From: UBA1732 sp045114235
Lineage (GTDB): Bacteria > Verrucomicrobiota > Lentisphaeria > Victivallales > UBA1829
Reading direction: 5' to 3'
DNA length: 29,353 nucleotides
Assembly: GCA_045114235.1 (NCBI GenBank)
Contig: JBGUKB010000122.1
Span: 1-29,353 of the forward strand
Shown here: piece by piece, positions 8,195 to 15,151 of the stretch
Layout of the letters: each line of letters opens with the position of its first letter
Position numbering within the stretch: the stretch's first letter is position 1
The notes under the pieces: generated by a model
The model's input: only the letters and a program-made list of their open reading frames with translations
What the model was told of the DNA's origin: nothing
Database searches by the model: none
Position numbers and translations under genes: made by a program

Positions 8195-8285
8195 GTCTTT
8201 CCCGTCGGTACATCAAAATACTGATTTCTTTTTTGATGCGGGGCGTTGAATCGGCGGGAAAGACCCGTTCTTTAAACCGACGGGA
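8195..8285 (+). promoter_or_regulatory. Structured leader with two mutually exclusive helices ahead of the repeat-protein gene
   Basis: Helix A pairs GTCTTTCCCG (8195-8204) with CGGGAAAGAC (8255-8264) and encloses CATCAAAA (8211-8218) with TTTTGATG (8231-8238). Helix B pairs TCCCGTCGGT (8200-8209) with ACCGACGGGA (8276-8285). A and B share bases 8200-8204, so they cannot form together. Helix B ends 46 nt before the AAGGAGG ribosome site. No known riboswitch class is recognised and no promoter is obvious upstream. Assignment as a 5' leader is inference. Confidence 0.4.
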
Positions 8286-8343
8286 CAGTGGCCCGATGAA
8301 ATAGGACAAAGAAACGCAAACAACACAATACAAGGAGGCTACT

Positions 8344-9036
8344 ATGAACAAGATCCTTACACTCGCAGTCGCCGGGATCCTTTTCGCCGGAATCGGAACG
8401 ACCGGAATCGTGAACGCACAGGTGCCCTTTGGCAGACAGCAGGCCGGAACTCTTCAGCGCGGACCGCAGGGCTTTGGGTTTGGTATGGCACAGCGCGGGC
8501 CGCAGGGGTTCGGGTTTGGTATCGCTCCGCAGGCGCAGGCCGGACGCCGCGGCTTCGGCAGAGGCGCTGCCCCTAAGCAGGGCGGTCGTCAGCAGGCCGG
8601 ACGCCAGCAGAAAGCCGGACGCGCTGCGCAGGGCGGACGTCAGGGCAGGGGCGGATTCGGAATCGCCCCGCAGGGCGGTCGTCAAGGCTTCGGCAGAGGC
8701 ACTGCCCCTAAGCAGGGCGGCCGTCAGCAGGCCGGACGCCGGCAGAAAGCCGGACGCGGCGGACAGCGCGGCGGTTTCGGCATGATGCCGCAGAGAGGCT
8801 TCGGGTTCGGGGGAAGACCTCAGGCGGCACAGCCTCGCGGCCCTCAAGCCGGACCTCAGGCGGCACAGCCTCGCGGCCCCCAGGCAGGACCTCAGGCACA
8901 GCCTCGCGGCCCTCAAGCCGGACCTCAGGCACAGCCTCGCGGCCCTCAGGCTGGACCTCAGGCACAGCCTCGCGGCCCTCAAGCCGGACCTCAGGCACAG
9001 CCTCGCGGCCCTCAGGCTGGTCCGGGAAGAAGATAA
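8344..9036 (+). CDS. Secreted Gly/Arg/Gln/Pro-rich tandem-repeat protein of unknown function
   Basis: This 230-residue protein is not recognised as a known family. It has a Sec signal peptide (MNKILTLAVAGILFAGIG, cleavage likely after VNA near residue 25). The rest is low-complexity and surely disordered. It begins with two RGPQGFGFG units, then two 24-residue copies of GFGRG-APKQGGRQQAGR-QKAGR. Six tandem PQA(A)QPRGPQAG units fill residues 159-226. There are no acidic residues and no cysteines, so the mature protein is strongly basic and may bind RNA, LPS, glycans or acidic polymers. AAGGAGG 5 nt before the ATG and a strong downstream terminator mark a well-expressed, probably monocistronic gene. 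Its composition resembles the tail of the kinase encoded 3 kb downstream. Confidence 0.75.
   Translation: MNKILTLAVAGILFAGIGTTGIVNAQVPFGRQQAGTLQRGPQGFGFGMAQRGPQGFGFGIAPQAQAGRRGFGRGAAPKQGGRQQAGRQQKAGRAAQGGRQGRGGFGIAPQGGRQGFGRGTAPKQGGRQQAGRRQKAGRGGQRGGFGMMPQRGFGFGGRPQAAQPRGPQAGPQAAQPRGPQAGPQAQPRGPQAGPQAQPRGPQAGPQAQPRGPQAGPQAQPRGPQAGPGRR
8551..8757 (+). repeat. Direct duplication of a 72-bp coding segment
   Basis: Bases 8551-8622 and 8686-8757 are nearly identical. Both begin GGCTTCGGCAGAGGC and end AAAGCCGGACGC, offset by 135 bp, which is a whole number of codons. They encode the two GFGRG...QKAGR blocks of the secreted repeat protein. Confidence 0.85.
8818..9021 (+). repeat. Tandem coding repeat, two 36-bp and four 33-bp units
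   Basis: Units start with CCTCAGGC at 8818, 8854, 8890, 8923, 8956 and 8989. They encode PQAAQPRGPQAG twice and PQAQPRGPQAG four times. Differences between units are silent changes such as CAAGCC/CAGGCT, plus one extra GCG codon in the first two. All units keep the frame, so copy number can change without breaking the protein. Confidence 0.95.
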
Positions 9037-9099
9037 ATCCCCCGGCACAGAAGAAAGACCCGCCTGACAAGAAGGACAGATTCGTCTGAATCTGAAAAC

Positions 9100-9133
9100 A
9101 CTCCCGGTTCCAGCGATGGCCCGGGAGTTTTTT
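9100..9133 (+). terminator. Strong intrinsic terminator of the repeat-protein gene
   Basis: ACTCCCGG (9100-9107) pairs perfectly with CCGGGAGT (9121-9128) around a 13-nt loop and runs into a T-tract to 9133. It lies 64 nt after the stop and just before the sigma-factor promoter, so the two transcription units are separate. Confidence 0.9.
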
Positions 9134-9135
9134 GT

Positions 9136-9163
9136 TTGACTTTCCGGCGAACGGAGTTATAGT
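9136..9163 (+). promoter_or_regulatory. Sigma70-type promoter of the ECF sigma/kinase operon
   Basis: TTGACT (9136-9141), a 16-bp spacer and TATAGT (9158-9163) predict a start near 9170, 42 nt before the ATG at 9212. The elements fit the housekeeping sigma factor. I see no GGAAC/GTC-type ECF promoter that would indicate self-regulation. Confidence 0.75.
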
Positions 9164-9211
9164 AATACGAAAGATCACGCGACACTTCCCCCGAACATAG
9201 GAAAACCCGTT

Positions 9212-9808
9212 ATGAATCCGCAGGATGCAGAAAAAATGGATCCTCTTGATCCGGTTTTCGCGGAACACCGCGACCGGCTGCTGGCTCTCGCCCGGCGCAA
9301 CCTGAATCCCGTGCTTGCCCGGCGCATCTCGCCGGAGGACGTGGTGCAGGAAACGCTGTCGGCGGCGTGCCGCAGGCTGGATTTCCTGCAGAACCGCCCG
9401 GAGATCCCGGTGTACTGCAAACTGAGGCGGATCCTGTTCCAGACGATCACGGACCTGGAACGGAAACATCTGCAGAGCCCGAAGCGCGACGCCTACCGGG
9501 AACTGGAAGTCGCGGACGAAAAGGACGTTTCCTCGCCGGAACTGAGTTGGAACATGTTTGCGGACACCGTGACCGGGCCGCTGACGCAGCTCGCCCGGCA
9601 GGACCGTTACGAGCTCCTGCGGAAGACGGTGGAGTCCCTGCCGGAACACGACCGCGAGATCCTGGAACTCCGGCATTTCGACGGGATGAGCAATACGGAG
9701 TGCGCGGAGGCTCTGCACCTGACGCAGAAGGCGGCGAGCATCCGTTACGTCCGTGCGCTGGAGCACCTGAAGAAACAGCTGATCGAATTTACCGAGTTCC
9801 GGCCGTGA
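9212..9808 (+). CDS. ECF-type RNA polymerase sigma factor
   Basis: This 198-residue protein has region 2 at about residues 18-85 (EHRDRLLALARRNL, then SPEDVVQETLSAACRR). Region 4 lies at about 140-190 (LPEHDREILELRHFDGMSNTECAEAL, with the recognition helix in LTQKAASIRYVRALEHLKKQL). Such factors direct RNA polymerase to alternative promoters. The region-2/4 style resembles ECF groups common in Planctomycetes and Lentisphaerae that are encoded with protein kinases. The stop overlaps the GTG start of the kinase gene, so the two are translated together. That suggests the kinase, rather than a classic anti-sigma protein, controls its activity (inference). AGGA lies 9 nt before the ATG. Confidence 0.85.
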   Translation: MNPQDAEKMDPLDPVFAEHRDRLLALARRNLNPVLARRISPEDVVQETLSAACRRLDFLQNRPEIPVYCKLRRILFQTITDLERKHLQSPKRDAYRELEVADEKDVSSPELSWNMFADTVTGPLTQLARQDRYELLRKTVESLPEHDREILELRHFDGMSNTECAEALHLTQKAASIRYVRALEHLKKQLIEFTEFRP

Positions 9809-12399
9809 ACGACGACGCGACATTCGAAGACCTGGTCGAATCGTATCTGGAGATGTTCCGCGGCGGGACCGCCCCGGAGATCGGCGATTTCGCGCACCTC
9901 CACCCCGAATACGCCGACCGGCTCGCCGACCTCCTGCCGCTGATGGTGAAGATGGAGGACTGCGCCGCCGACACCCGCCGGGGCCATGCCGTTTCAGGCG
10001 GAGGTGAGTTCCCAGACCTGAGCAGGTCGGACTACCGCCTGATCCGGAAGATCGGCGCGGGCGGCATGGGCGAGGTCTTCGAGGCCACGCAGATTTCGCT
10101 GGACCGGAAAGTCGCCGTGAAGGTGCTGTCGCCGTCCCTGACGTCCGACCCGGCGCAGCGGGAGCAGTTCGAGAACGAGGCGCGCGTGATCGCGATGCTT
10201 CACCACCCGAACATCGTGAAGATCTACAATGCGGGCGTCAGCGCCGACCGCTGCTATTATGCCATGGAGCTCATCAACGGCACCGGGCTGAACCATTACG
10301 AAACGAACGCTCCGCGCGAGATCGCGCGCCTGGGGCTTCAGGCGGCGCGTGCGCTCGCCTACGCCCACAGCTGCGGCGTGCTGCATTGCGACGTGAAGCC
10401 CGCGAACCTGCTGCTGGACACGCACGGCGAGATCCACATCGGCGATTTCGGGCTGGCGTTCGTGCTGAAGGACGCGGTCGGGAAGCCGGGCAGGCACGGG
10501 ATGCGGAGCGGGACCCTGCGCTACATGGCGCCGGAACGCCTCAAACACGGCGTCAAGTCCTTTGCCGGAGACCAGTATTCGTTCGGCGTGACGCTCTACG
10601 AAGTCCTCACGCAGGCTCCGGTCCTTCAGGAACAGAATCCGCAGAAGCTGATCGACCGCATCTGCGCCGGTCCGCTTCCGCCGCTGCAGTGCTCCGAGCC
10701 GGACCTGGCGGCGATCGTCAACCGCTGCATCAGCTTCGATCCGGCGGCGCGGTATCCGGGCATGGCGGAAGTCGCGGCGGACCTGGAGCATTTCCTCCAC
10801 CACGAACCCGTTTCGGCTGCCAGCACGTCCGTTTTCCGGCGGTTCCGCCTGTGGTCGAGACGCAAGCCCGCCGTGGCGGCGCTGAGTCTGCTTGCCGTGA
10901 CTGCGATCGCGGCCTTCGCCGTCGCCGTGACGGTCGGCTACGTCCGCACCCATTCCGCGCTGAAACTTGCCGAGAAGAACGCCGCCGCCGCGAACGCCGC
11001 GCTGACCGACATCTTCGCGCACATCGAACACCGCACCCCGACTTCGAGCGGCAGCGAACTGCTTTCCCGCCTGATGCCGTATTACCAGGACATCGCCGAA
11101 CAGCGCAACCTGCCGCAGTCGGAGATCGCGGACATGAACCTGCTGATCGGCACGGCGGCCATGCGCTCCGGCAACTATCCGCTCGCCGAAAACGCGTTCC
11201 GGCGCGCGTATGAACTCCAGCCCGACGGCGGCACGCTGAACCAGCTCGCAGCCGCCCTCCGCCAGCAGGGAAAGACGGTCCAGGCGGACCTGGCGTCCCG
11301 TCAGGTCATCGAGGATGATCCGCAATCCTGCGAGGCGGTCCAGGCGTATCAGTCGCTCGGGGAATACGGCGCGGCGTCCGCTCTGCTGCGTGCGCTCCTT
11401 CAGGCCGAACCGGAAAACCCGGACTACCTTTACCAGTATGTTCTTCTGCTGGAGACGCAGCCCGGCCTGGCGACGTCCGATCCCATCCCCGGCATCGACC
11501 CGAACCCGCTGGAGATACTCGGCAGACTGGCGAAACAGTTTCCCGACCGCATGGAGTTCTCGCTGGCGCTCGTCGACCTGATGAGCCGGAGACTGGGCAC
11601 GCAGACGCGGTTCGCACAGGAGGACCGGCAGTCGCTCGAACAGGCTCTGTCGCTGGCCGACCATCTGCTGGCGTGGTATCCGAACACGCCGGAAGTCGCC
11701 TCGGCCGCCGTGGAGCTTTACACGGCCTATATCGCCCGTTTGCGCCGGAGCGGAGACCAGGCCGCAGTGCGCAGTGAAATGGCGCGCCTGCAGGGAATGC
11801 TGGAGCTCCTGTACCGCAGCCCGGACGCACCGGACGAGGTGAAGGAAGCCCTGCTTGAAATGCAGTTGGAACAACTGGAACAGATGAGCGCGCCCGCGCG
11901 AATCCAGCCGGGGAACGTTCAGGAACTCGCCTCGAAGATACGGGACGAACTGAACGATTACCACGGGGACAGATCGATCGAGTTTCAAATGGAACTTGCC
12001 AGGGTTGAATCAAGCCTTCCGGCGGCGGTTCGTCCGGGATCGCCCGGACGCCAGCCCATGCCGGGCGGACGTCCGCTTGTTCAGCCGGGGCGCCAGCCGG
12101 GCAGGCAGAATCCGAATCCGGCTTTGCAGTCAAGGTCCCGGACGCGCACTCCGGCAACCGCCCAGAACGGAACCAGGCAGGGACGCGCCGGGAACATCTT
12201 CATGCCTCCGGCAGGGGGCGAGATGCGTCCGTTCGCGCCGAACAACAACCGGTCGGCGTTCAATCGCGGCGGGCAGACGCCTGCCGGCGGCACCGGACGG
12301 GGGGGACGGAATGAGAATCCCGCCGGTCGCACCGGCGCGGAAGCCGGCCAAAATGAAAATCCCGCAGGAGGCAGTGAATCTTCCGGCGGGCAAAAATGA
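9805..12399 (+). CDS. Transmembrane Ser/Thr protein kinase with TPR-like periplasmic region and Gly/Arg/Gln-rich tail
   Basis: The start is a GTG sharing four bases (GTGA) with the sigma-factor stop, giving 864 residues. Residues 1-70 form a small helical domain (DLVESYLEMFRGG) like those ahead of PVC kinases. The Hanks kinase domain covers about 77-335, with glycine loop IGAGGMGEV (83-91), ATP lysine Lys106, catalytic loop HCDVKPANLLLD (Asp196) and DFG at Asp214. One membrane segment (about 357-381) should place the rest in the periplasm. That part has TPR-like helices (SGNYPLAENAFRRAYELQPDGG), then from about 735 a disordered tail rich in Gly, Arg, Gln, Pro and Asn. The kinase likely senses an envelope signal and acts on or through the sigma factor. 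HCD in place of HRD marks it as non-RD. Confidence 0.9.
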   Translation: MNDDATFEDLVESYLEMFRGGTAPEIGDFAHLHPEYADRLADLLPLMVKMEDCAADTRRGHAVSGGGEFPDLSRSDYRLIRKIGAGGMGEVFEATQISLDRKVAVKVLSPSLTSDPAQREQFENEARVIAMLHHPNIVKIYNAGVSADRCYYAMELINGTGLNHYETNAPREIARLGLQAARALAYAHSCGVLHCDVKPANLLLDTHGEIHIGDFGLAFVLKDAVGKPGRHGMRSGTLRYMAPERLKHGVKSFAGDQYSFGVTLYEVLTQAPVLQEQNPQKLIDRICAGPLPPLQCSEPDLAAIVNRCISFDPAARYPGMAEVAADLEHFLHHEPVSAASTSVFRRFRLWSRRKPAVAALSLLAVTAIAAFAVAVTVGYVRTHSALKLAEKNAAAANAALTDIFAHIEHRTPTSSGSELLSRLMPYYQDIAEQRNLPQSEIADMNLLIGTAAMRSGNYPLAENAFRRAYELQPDGGTLNQLAAALRQQGKTVQADLASRQVIEDDPQSCEAVQAYQSLGEYGAASALLRALLQAEPENPDYLYQYVLLLETQPGLATSDPIPGIDPNPLEILGRLAKQFPDRMEFSLALVDLMSRRLGTQTRFAQEDRQSLEQALSLADHLLAWYPNTPEVASAAVELYTAYIARLRRSGDQAAVRSEMARLQGMLELLYRSPDAPDEVKEALLEMQLEQLEQMSAPARIQPGNVQELASKIRDELNDYHGDRSIEFQMELARVESSLPAAVRPGSPGRQPMPGGRPLVQPGRQPGRQNPNPALQSRSRTRTPATAQNGTRQGRAGNIFMPPAGGEMRPFAPNNNRSAFNRGGQTPAGGTGRGGRNENPAGRTGAEAGQNENPAGGSESSGGQK

Positions 12400-12401
12400 A
12401 C

Positions 12402-12423
12402 AGGGACGATCCCTTCTTCTTAT
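12402..12423 (+). terminator. Weak, possibly bidirectional terminator between the kinase gene and lpxB
   Basis: AGGGA (12402-12406) and TCCCT (12410-12414) form a small hairpin followed by TCTTCTTATT. On the minus strand the same stem is followed by GTTCATTTTTG. The stem is only 5 bp, and the two stop codons are just 20 bp apart. Confidence 0.3.
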
Positions 12424-13592
12424 TCCGGTAACAGCTTCGTCGCGGAGAGCAGATGCCGCGCGGCTTTCGCCGTGGCGTTCGTCGCTTCCGGTGTGAGCAT
12501 GCGCCGGAGTTCTTCCATATCCTGTTCCACCTCGGCTCTGCGCGAGCCGCCGGGCAGGATGCGTTCCAGCGCGTCCGCCATGTCGTGCGGCCTGACCTGG
12601 TACTGGAGGAATTCCTCGAAGGCTTTCCTGTTCAGGATGATGTTCACCATGGTGAAGGCGTTGCGGAAGAGCTTCCGCACGATGAGGAGCGCGAAGAGGA
12701 AGGTAATGGAGTTCAGCTTGTAGGCGACGACGAGGGGAAGTCCGGCGATGGCGCATTCGACCGTGACCGTGCCGGATGCGGCGAGCCCCGCGGCGCAGAC
12801 CTGGATGGCGCGCGGCGTGTCGCCCTTCCTGACGTCGATCCTGACGTCCTGCATTTCCGGGTGGTGGCGTGTGAACTGGTCGAGCCCCCTGAGGACGTCC
12901 TGATAGGTCTGCTCGCGCGGAAGCGAGATCGTGAAGTGCAGTTCGGGGCGGCGTTCGTGGAGGATCAGCACGGTCTTCAGGAACGGCTCGAGCAGCTGCG
13001 ACGTCTCGTGCCCGCGGCTGCCGGGCAGGATGAGCACGTGGTTCGGGTCGCGTTTCAGTGCCGGGTCGATGCGCTCGCGGACGATCTCGATCAGCGGATG
13101 CCCGTCGAAATGCGTTTCGAGCCCGGAGCCCGCCCATACCTCCGTTTCGAACGGGAAGATCACGATGAGCTTGCGGCAGTATTTCGCGATGCGCGGGATG
13201 TTGGATTTGCGCCACGCCCAGACCTGGGGGCTGACGAACCACACGACCGGGATTCCAAGCTTCCAGAGCTGTTTCGCGAGGCGGATGTTGAAACCCGGAT
13301 TGTCGATGACCATCACGGCGTCGGGGCGCTCCTTCTTCGCGAGGCGGATGCACTGGAAGAAGATGCGGATGAACGTGCCGAGGTGCGCGAAGACTTCGAT
13401 GAAGCCGACCACGCCGAGCTCGGAGGAATCGATGAAAAGGTCTACGCCGGCGTCGCGCATGCGATGCCCGCCCATGCCGCGGATGGTCGCGCCGGGACAT
13501 TGCTTCATCACTTCCTGCGCGATGCGTGCGCCGTAAAGGTCGCCGGACGATTCTCCGGCCATGATCCAGATGAGCGGTTTTTCCTGACTCAT
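12420..13592 (-). CDS. lpxB: Lipid-A-disaccharide synthase LpxB
   Basis: This 390-residue GT-B glycosyltransferase (family GT19) condenses UDP-2,3-diacylglucosamine with lipid X to give the lipid A disaccharide, at the cytoplasmic face of the inner membrane. Visible signatures are IMAGESSGDLYGARIA near the N-terminus, GMGGHRMRDAG, DNPGFNIRLAK, FVSPQVWAWRKSN, LPGSRGHE and the sugar-nucleotide site SGTVTVECAIAGLPLVVAYK. The length is normal. It follows ffh by 24 nt on the same strand and has GGGAG 10 nt before the ATG, so it is probably cotranscribed with ffh. With gmhB it shows the organism makes LPS. Confidence 0.96.
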   Translation of the reverse strand: MSQEKPLIWIMAGESSGDLYGARIAQEVMKQCPGATIRGMGGHRMRDAGVDLFIDSSELGVVGFIEVFAHLGTFIRIFFQCIRLAKKERPDAVMVIDNPGFNIRLAKQLWKLGIPVVWFVSPQVWAWRKSNIPRIAKYCRKLIVIFPFETEVWAGSGLETHFDGHPLIEIVRERIDPALKRDPNHVLILPGSRGHETSQLLEPFLKTVLILHERRPELHFTISLPREQTYQDVLRGLDQFTRHHPEMQDVRIDVRKGDTPRAIQVCAAGLAASGTVTVECAIAGLPLVVAYKLNSITFLFALLIVRKLFRNAFTMVNIILNRKAFEEFLQYQVRPHDMADALERILPGGSRRAEVEQDMEELRRMLTPEATNATAKAARHLLSATKLLPE

Positions 13593-13616
13593 AATCGTAT
13601 GCTCCCGTGGTGCGTC

Positions 13617-15044
13617 TTATTTCTTGCGGCGTTTCTTTTTCGGCGGGGTGTAGTTGCTGCCGCGCATGCGGAATCCGCCCATGCCGCCGCCGAAACCGCC
13701 CATGCCGCCGAAACCGCCCATGCCGCCGCGCATTCCCGCCATGCCGCCCGCCATCCGGTCGAGCAGGCTGTTGTTCTTCATGACTTTCTTCATGAGGAGG
13801 AACTGCTTGATGAGCTGGGAGACTTCCTCGACGGAGCGTCCGGAGCCCTTCGCGATCCGACGGCGCCGGGGCATGTCGATCTGTTCGGCGTTGGCGCGTT
13901 CGTATTTTGTCATGGAGCAGATGATCGCCTCCATGCCCGCGAATTTCGAGGGCGCGAGCTCGGCGATGCCGGAGAGTTTGTCGCCGCCGGGGAGGAATTT
14001 CAGGATGGCTTCGAGGCCGCCGAGGCGCGTCATCTGGCGCAGCTGGCCCAGGAAATCGTCGAAGTCGAACGAGTTCTTGCGGAGTTTTTCCTCGAACTTC
14101 GCCGCTTCCTCCTGGTCAATCTTCTCCACGGCGCGTTCGACCAGCGAGACCACGTCGCCCATGCCGAGGATGCGGGACGCCATGCGGTCGGGATGGAAGA
14201 CGTCGAGGTCCTCCAGTTTTTCGCCGGAACCCGTGAACTTGACGGGGCACCCGGTGACCTTGCGGATGGAGAGCGCCGCGCCGCCGCGCGCGTCGCCGTC
14301 GAGCTTGGTGAGCACGATGCCGGTGATGTGGAGGGCGTCGTTGAAATGGCGCGCCACGGAGACGGCCTGCTGGCCGAGGGCGGCGTCCGCTACGAGCAGG
14401 ATCTCGCCCGCCTGCGTTACGCTGGAGACCATCACGAGCTCCTGCACCATGGCGGTGTCGATCTGGAGCCGGCCCGCGGTGTCGATGATGAGGAAGTCGG
14501 CGTTTTCATTGCGCGCCTGTTCGAGCGCGCGGAGCGCGATGCCGGGGACGTCCCCGACGCCTTCCTCCGCGTAGACCGGGACGCCGATCTCGCCGCCGAG
14601 CACTTTCAGCTGTTCGATCGCGGCGGGGCGGTACACGTCGCATGCCGCGAGCAGGACCTTTTTGCCTTTGTTTTTAAGGTGCAGCGCGAGCTTGGCGCTG
14701 GTGGTCGTCTTGCCGGAGCCGTGCAGGCCGACCATCAGGATGATGTTCGGATGCGCACCGGTGTTGAGCTCCGCTTCGGCGGATCCCATGAGCTCGACGA
14801 GTTTGTCGTGGACGATCTTGACCGCCTGCTGGCCGGGGGTGACGCTCTTCACGACGGCTTCGCCGAGGCATGCCTGACGGACTTCGGAAACGAACTCGTC
14901 GGCGATCTCGATGTTGACGTCGGCGTCGATCAGGGCGTCGCGGACGTCCTGCATGGATTCCGCGATATTGGATTCGGAAATGGTCGTCTGGCCGCGGAGC
15001 TTGCGGAAGACTTCCTGGAATTTGTCGGAAAGATTTTCAAACAT
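13617..15044 (-). CDS. ffh: Signal recognition particle GTPase Ffh (SRP54)
   Basis: This 475-residue SRP protein binds 4.5S/6S-type SRP RNA and signal sequences and docks with FtsY to target membrane proteins. The N domain (1-90) precedes the GTPase G domain with Walker A GLHGSGKTTT (106-115), DTAGR (188-192) and TKLDGDARGG. The M domain follows with RRRRIAKGSGRSVEEVSQLIKQF, the SRP-RNA-binding motif. The last 50 residues are a Gly/Met/Phe-rich run (GGMGGFGGMGGFGGGMGGF) ending in a polybasic PPKKKRRKK. Ffh tails are often Met/Gly-rich, but this one is longer and more regular than usual. The gene reads from a strong extended -10 promoter shared back-to-back with the pseudouridine synthase. Confidence 0.97.
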   Translation of the reverse strand: MFENLSDKFQEVFRKLRGQTTISESNIAESMQDVRDALIDADVNIEIADEFVSEVRQACLGEAVVKSVTPGQQAVKIVHDKLVELMGSAEAELNTGAHPNIILMVGLHGSGKTTTSAKLALHLKNKGKKVLLAACDVYRPAAIEQLKVLGGEIGVPVYAEEGVGDVPGIALRALEQARNENADFLIIDTAGRLQIDTAMVQELVMVSSVTQAGEILLVADAALGQQAVSVARHFNDALHITGIVLTKLDGDARGGAALSIRKVTGCPVKFTGSGEKLEDLDVFHPDRMASRILGMGDVVSLVERAVEKIDQEEAAKFEEKLRKNSFDFDDFLGQLRQMTRLGGLEAILKFLPGGDKLSGIAELAPSKFAGMEAIICSMTKYERANAEQIDMPRRRRIAKGSGRSVEEVSQLIKQFLLMKKVMKNNSLLDRMAGGMAGMRGGMGGFGGMGGFGGGMGGFRMRGSNYTPPKKKRRKK

Positions 15045-15062
15045 TTTACGGTCTCTTGCACT

Positions 15063-15091
15063 TTGAAAAAATACATGCGGTGTTATATTAT
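15063..15091 (+). promoter_or_regulatory. Promoter of the RluA-type pseudouridine synthase gene
   Basis: TTGAAA (15063-15068), a 17-bp spacer and TATTAT (15086-15091) predict a start near 15098. The resulting 54-nt leader contains an in-frame ATG at 15101 and an A7-C-T9 run (15126-15142). The -10 overlaps the minus-strand -10 of ffh. Confidence 0.7.
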
Positions 15092-15095
15092 AGCA
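15087..15095 (-). promoter_or_regulatory. Extended -10 promoter of ffh
   Basis: On the minus strand TGCTATAAT is a consensus -10 with the TGn extension, predicting a start near 15080, 36 nt before the ffh ATG. No good -35 is visible 16-18 bp upstream. A/T runs at 15103-15109 and 15126-15142 fall at about -23 to -29 and -46 to -62; the second matches where an UP element would sit. Confidence 0.65.
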
Positions 15096-15151
15096 TAAGA
15101 ATGAAAAAAATCTATCCCGAACCGGAAAAAAACTTTTTTTTTAGTGACATC

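Noticed and set aside
8098..8343. Small protein genes in the gap between recO and the repeat protein
   Set aside because: The short open frames on either strand have no ribosome site or recognisable sequence, and the region is dominated by inverted repeats.
8818..9021. CRISPR-like array of short repeats
   Set aside because: There are no unique spacers; the repeats are contiguous, lie in frame inside a protein gene, and no cas gene is near.
9367..9804. Extending the kinase gene upstream to an ATG at 9367
   Set aside because: The extra 146 codons overlap the sigma-factor gene in another frame and make no known domain. The GTGA overlap at 9805 is a better start.
9994..11988. A long minus-strand open frame opposite the kinase gene
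   Set aside because: Same codon-bias effect; the kinase motifs are unmistakable on the plus strand.
12453..15098. A very long plus-strand open frame opposite lpxB and ffh
   Set aside because: GC-rich codons leave few stops on the opposite strand. The product is biased and unlike any protein, while the minus strand encodes clear LpxB and Ffh.
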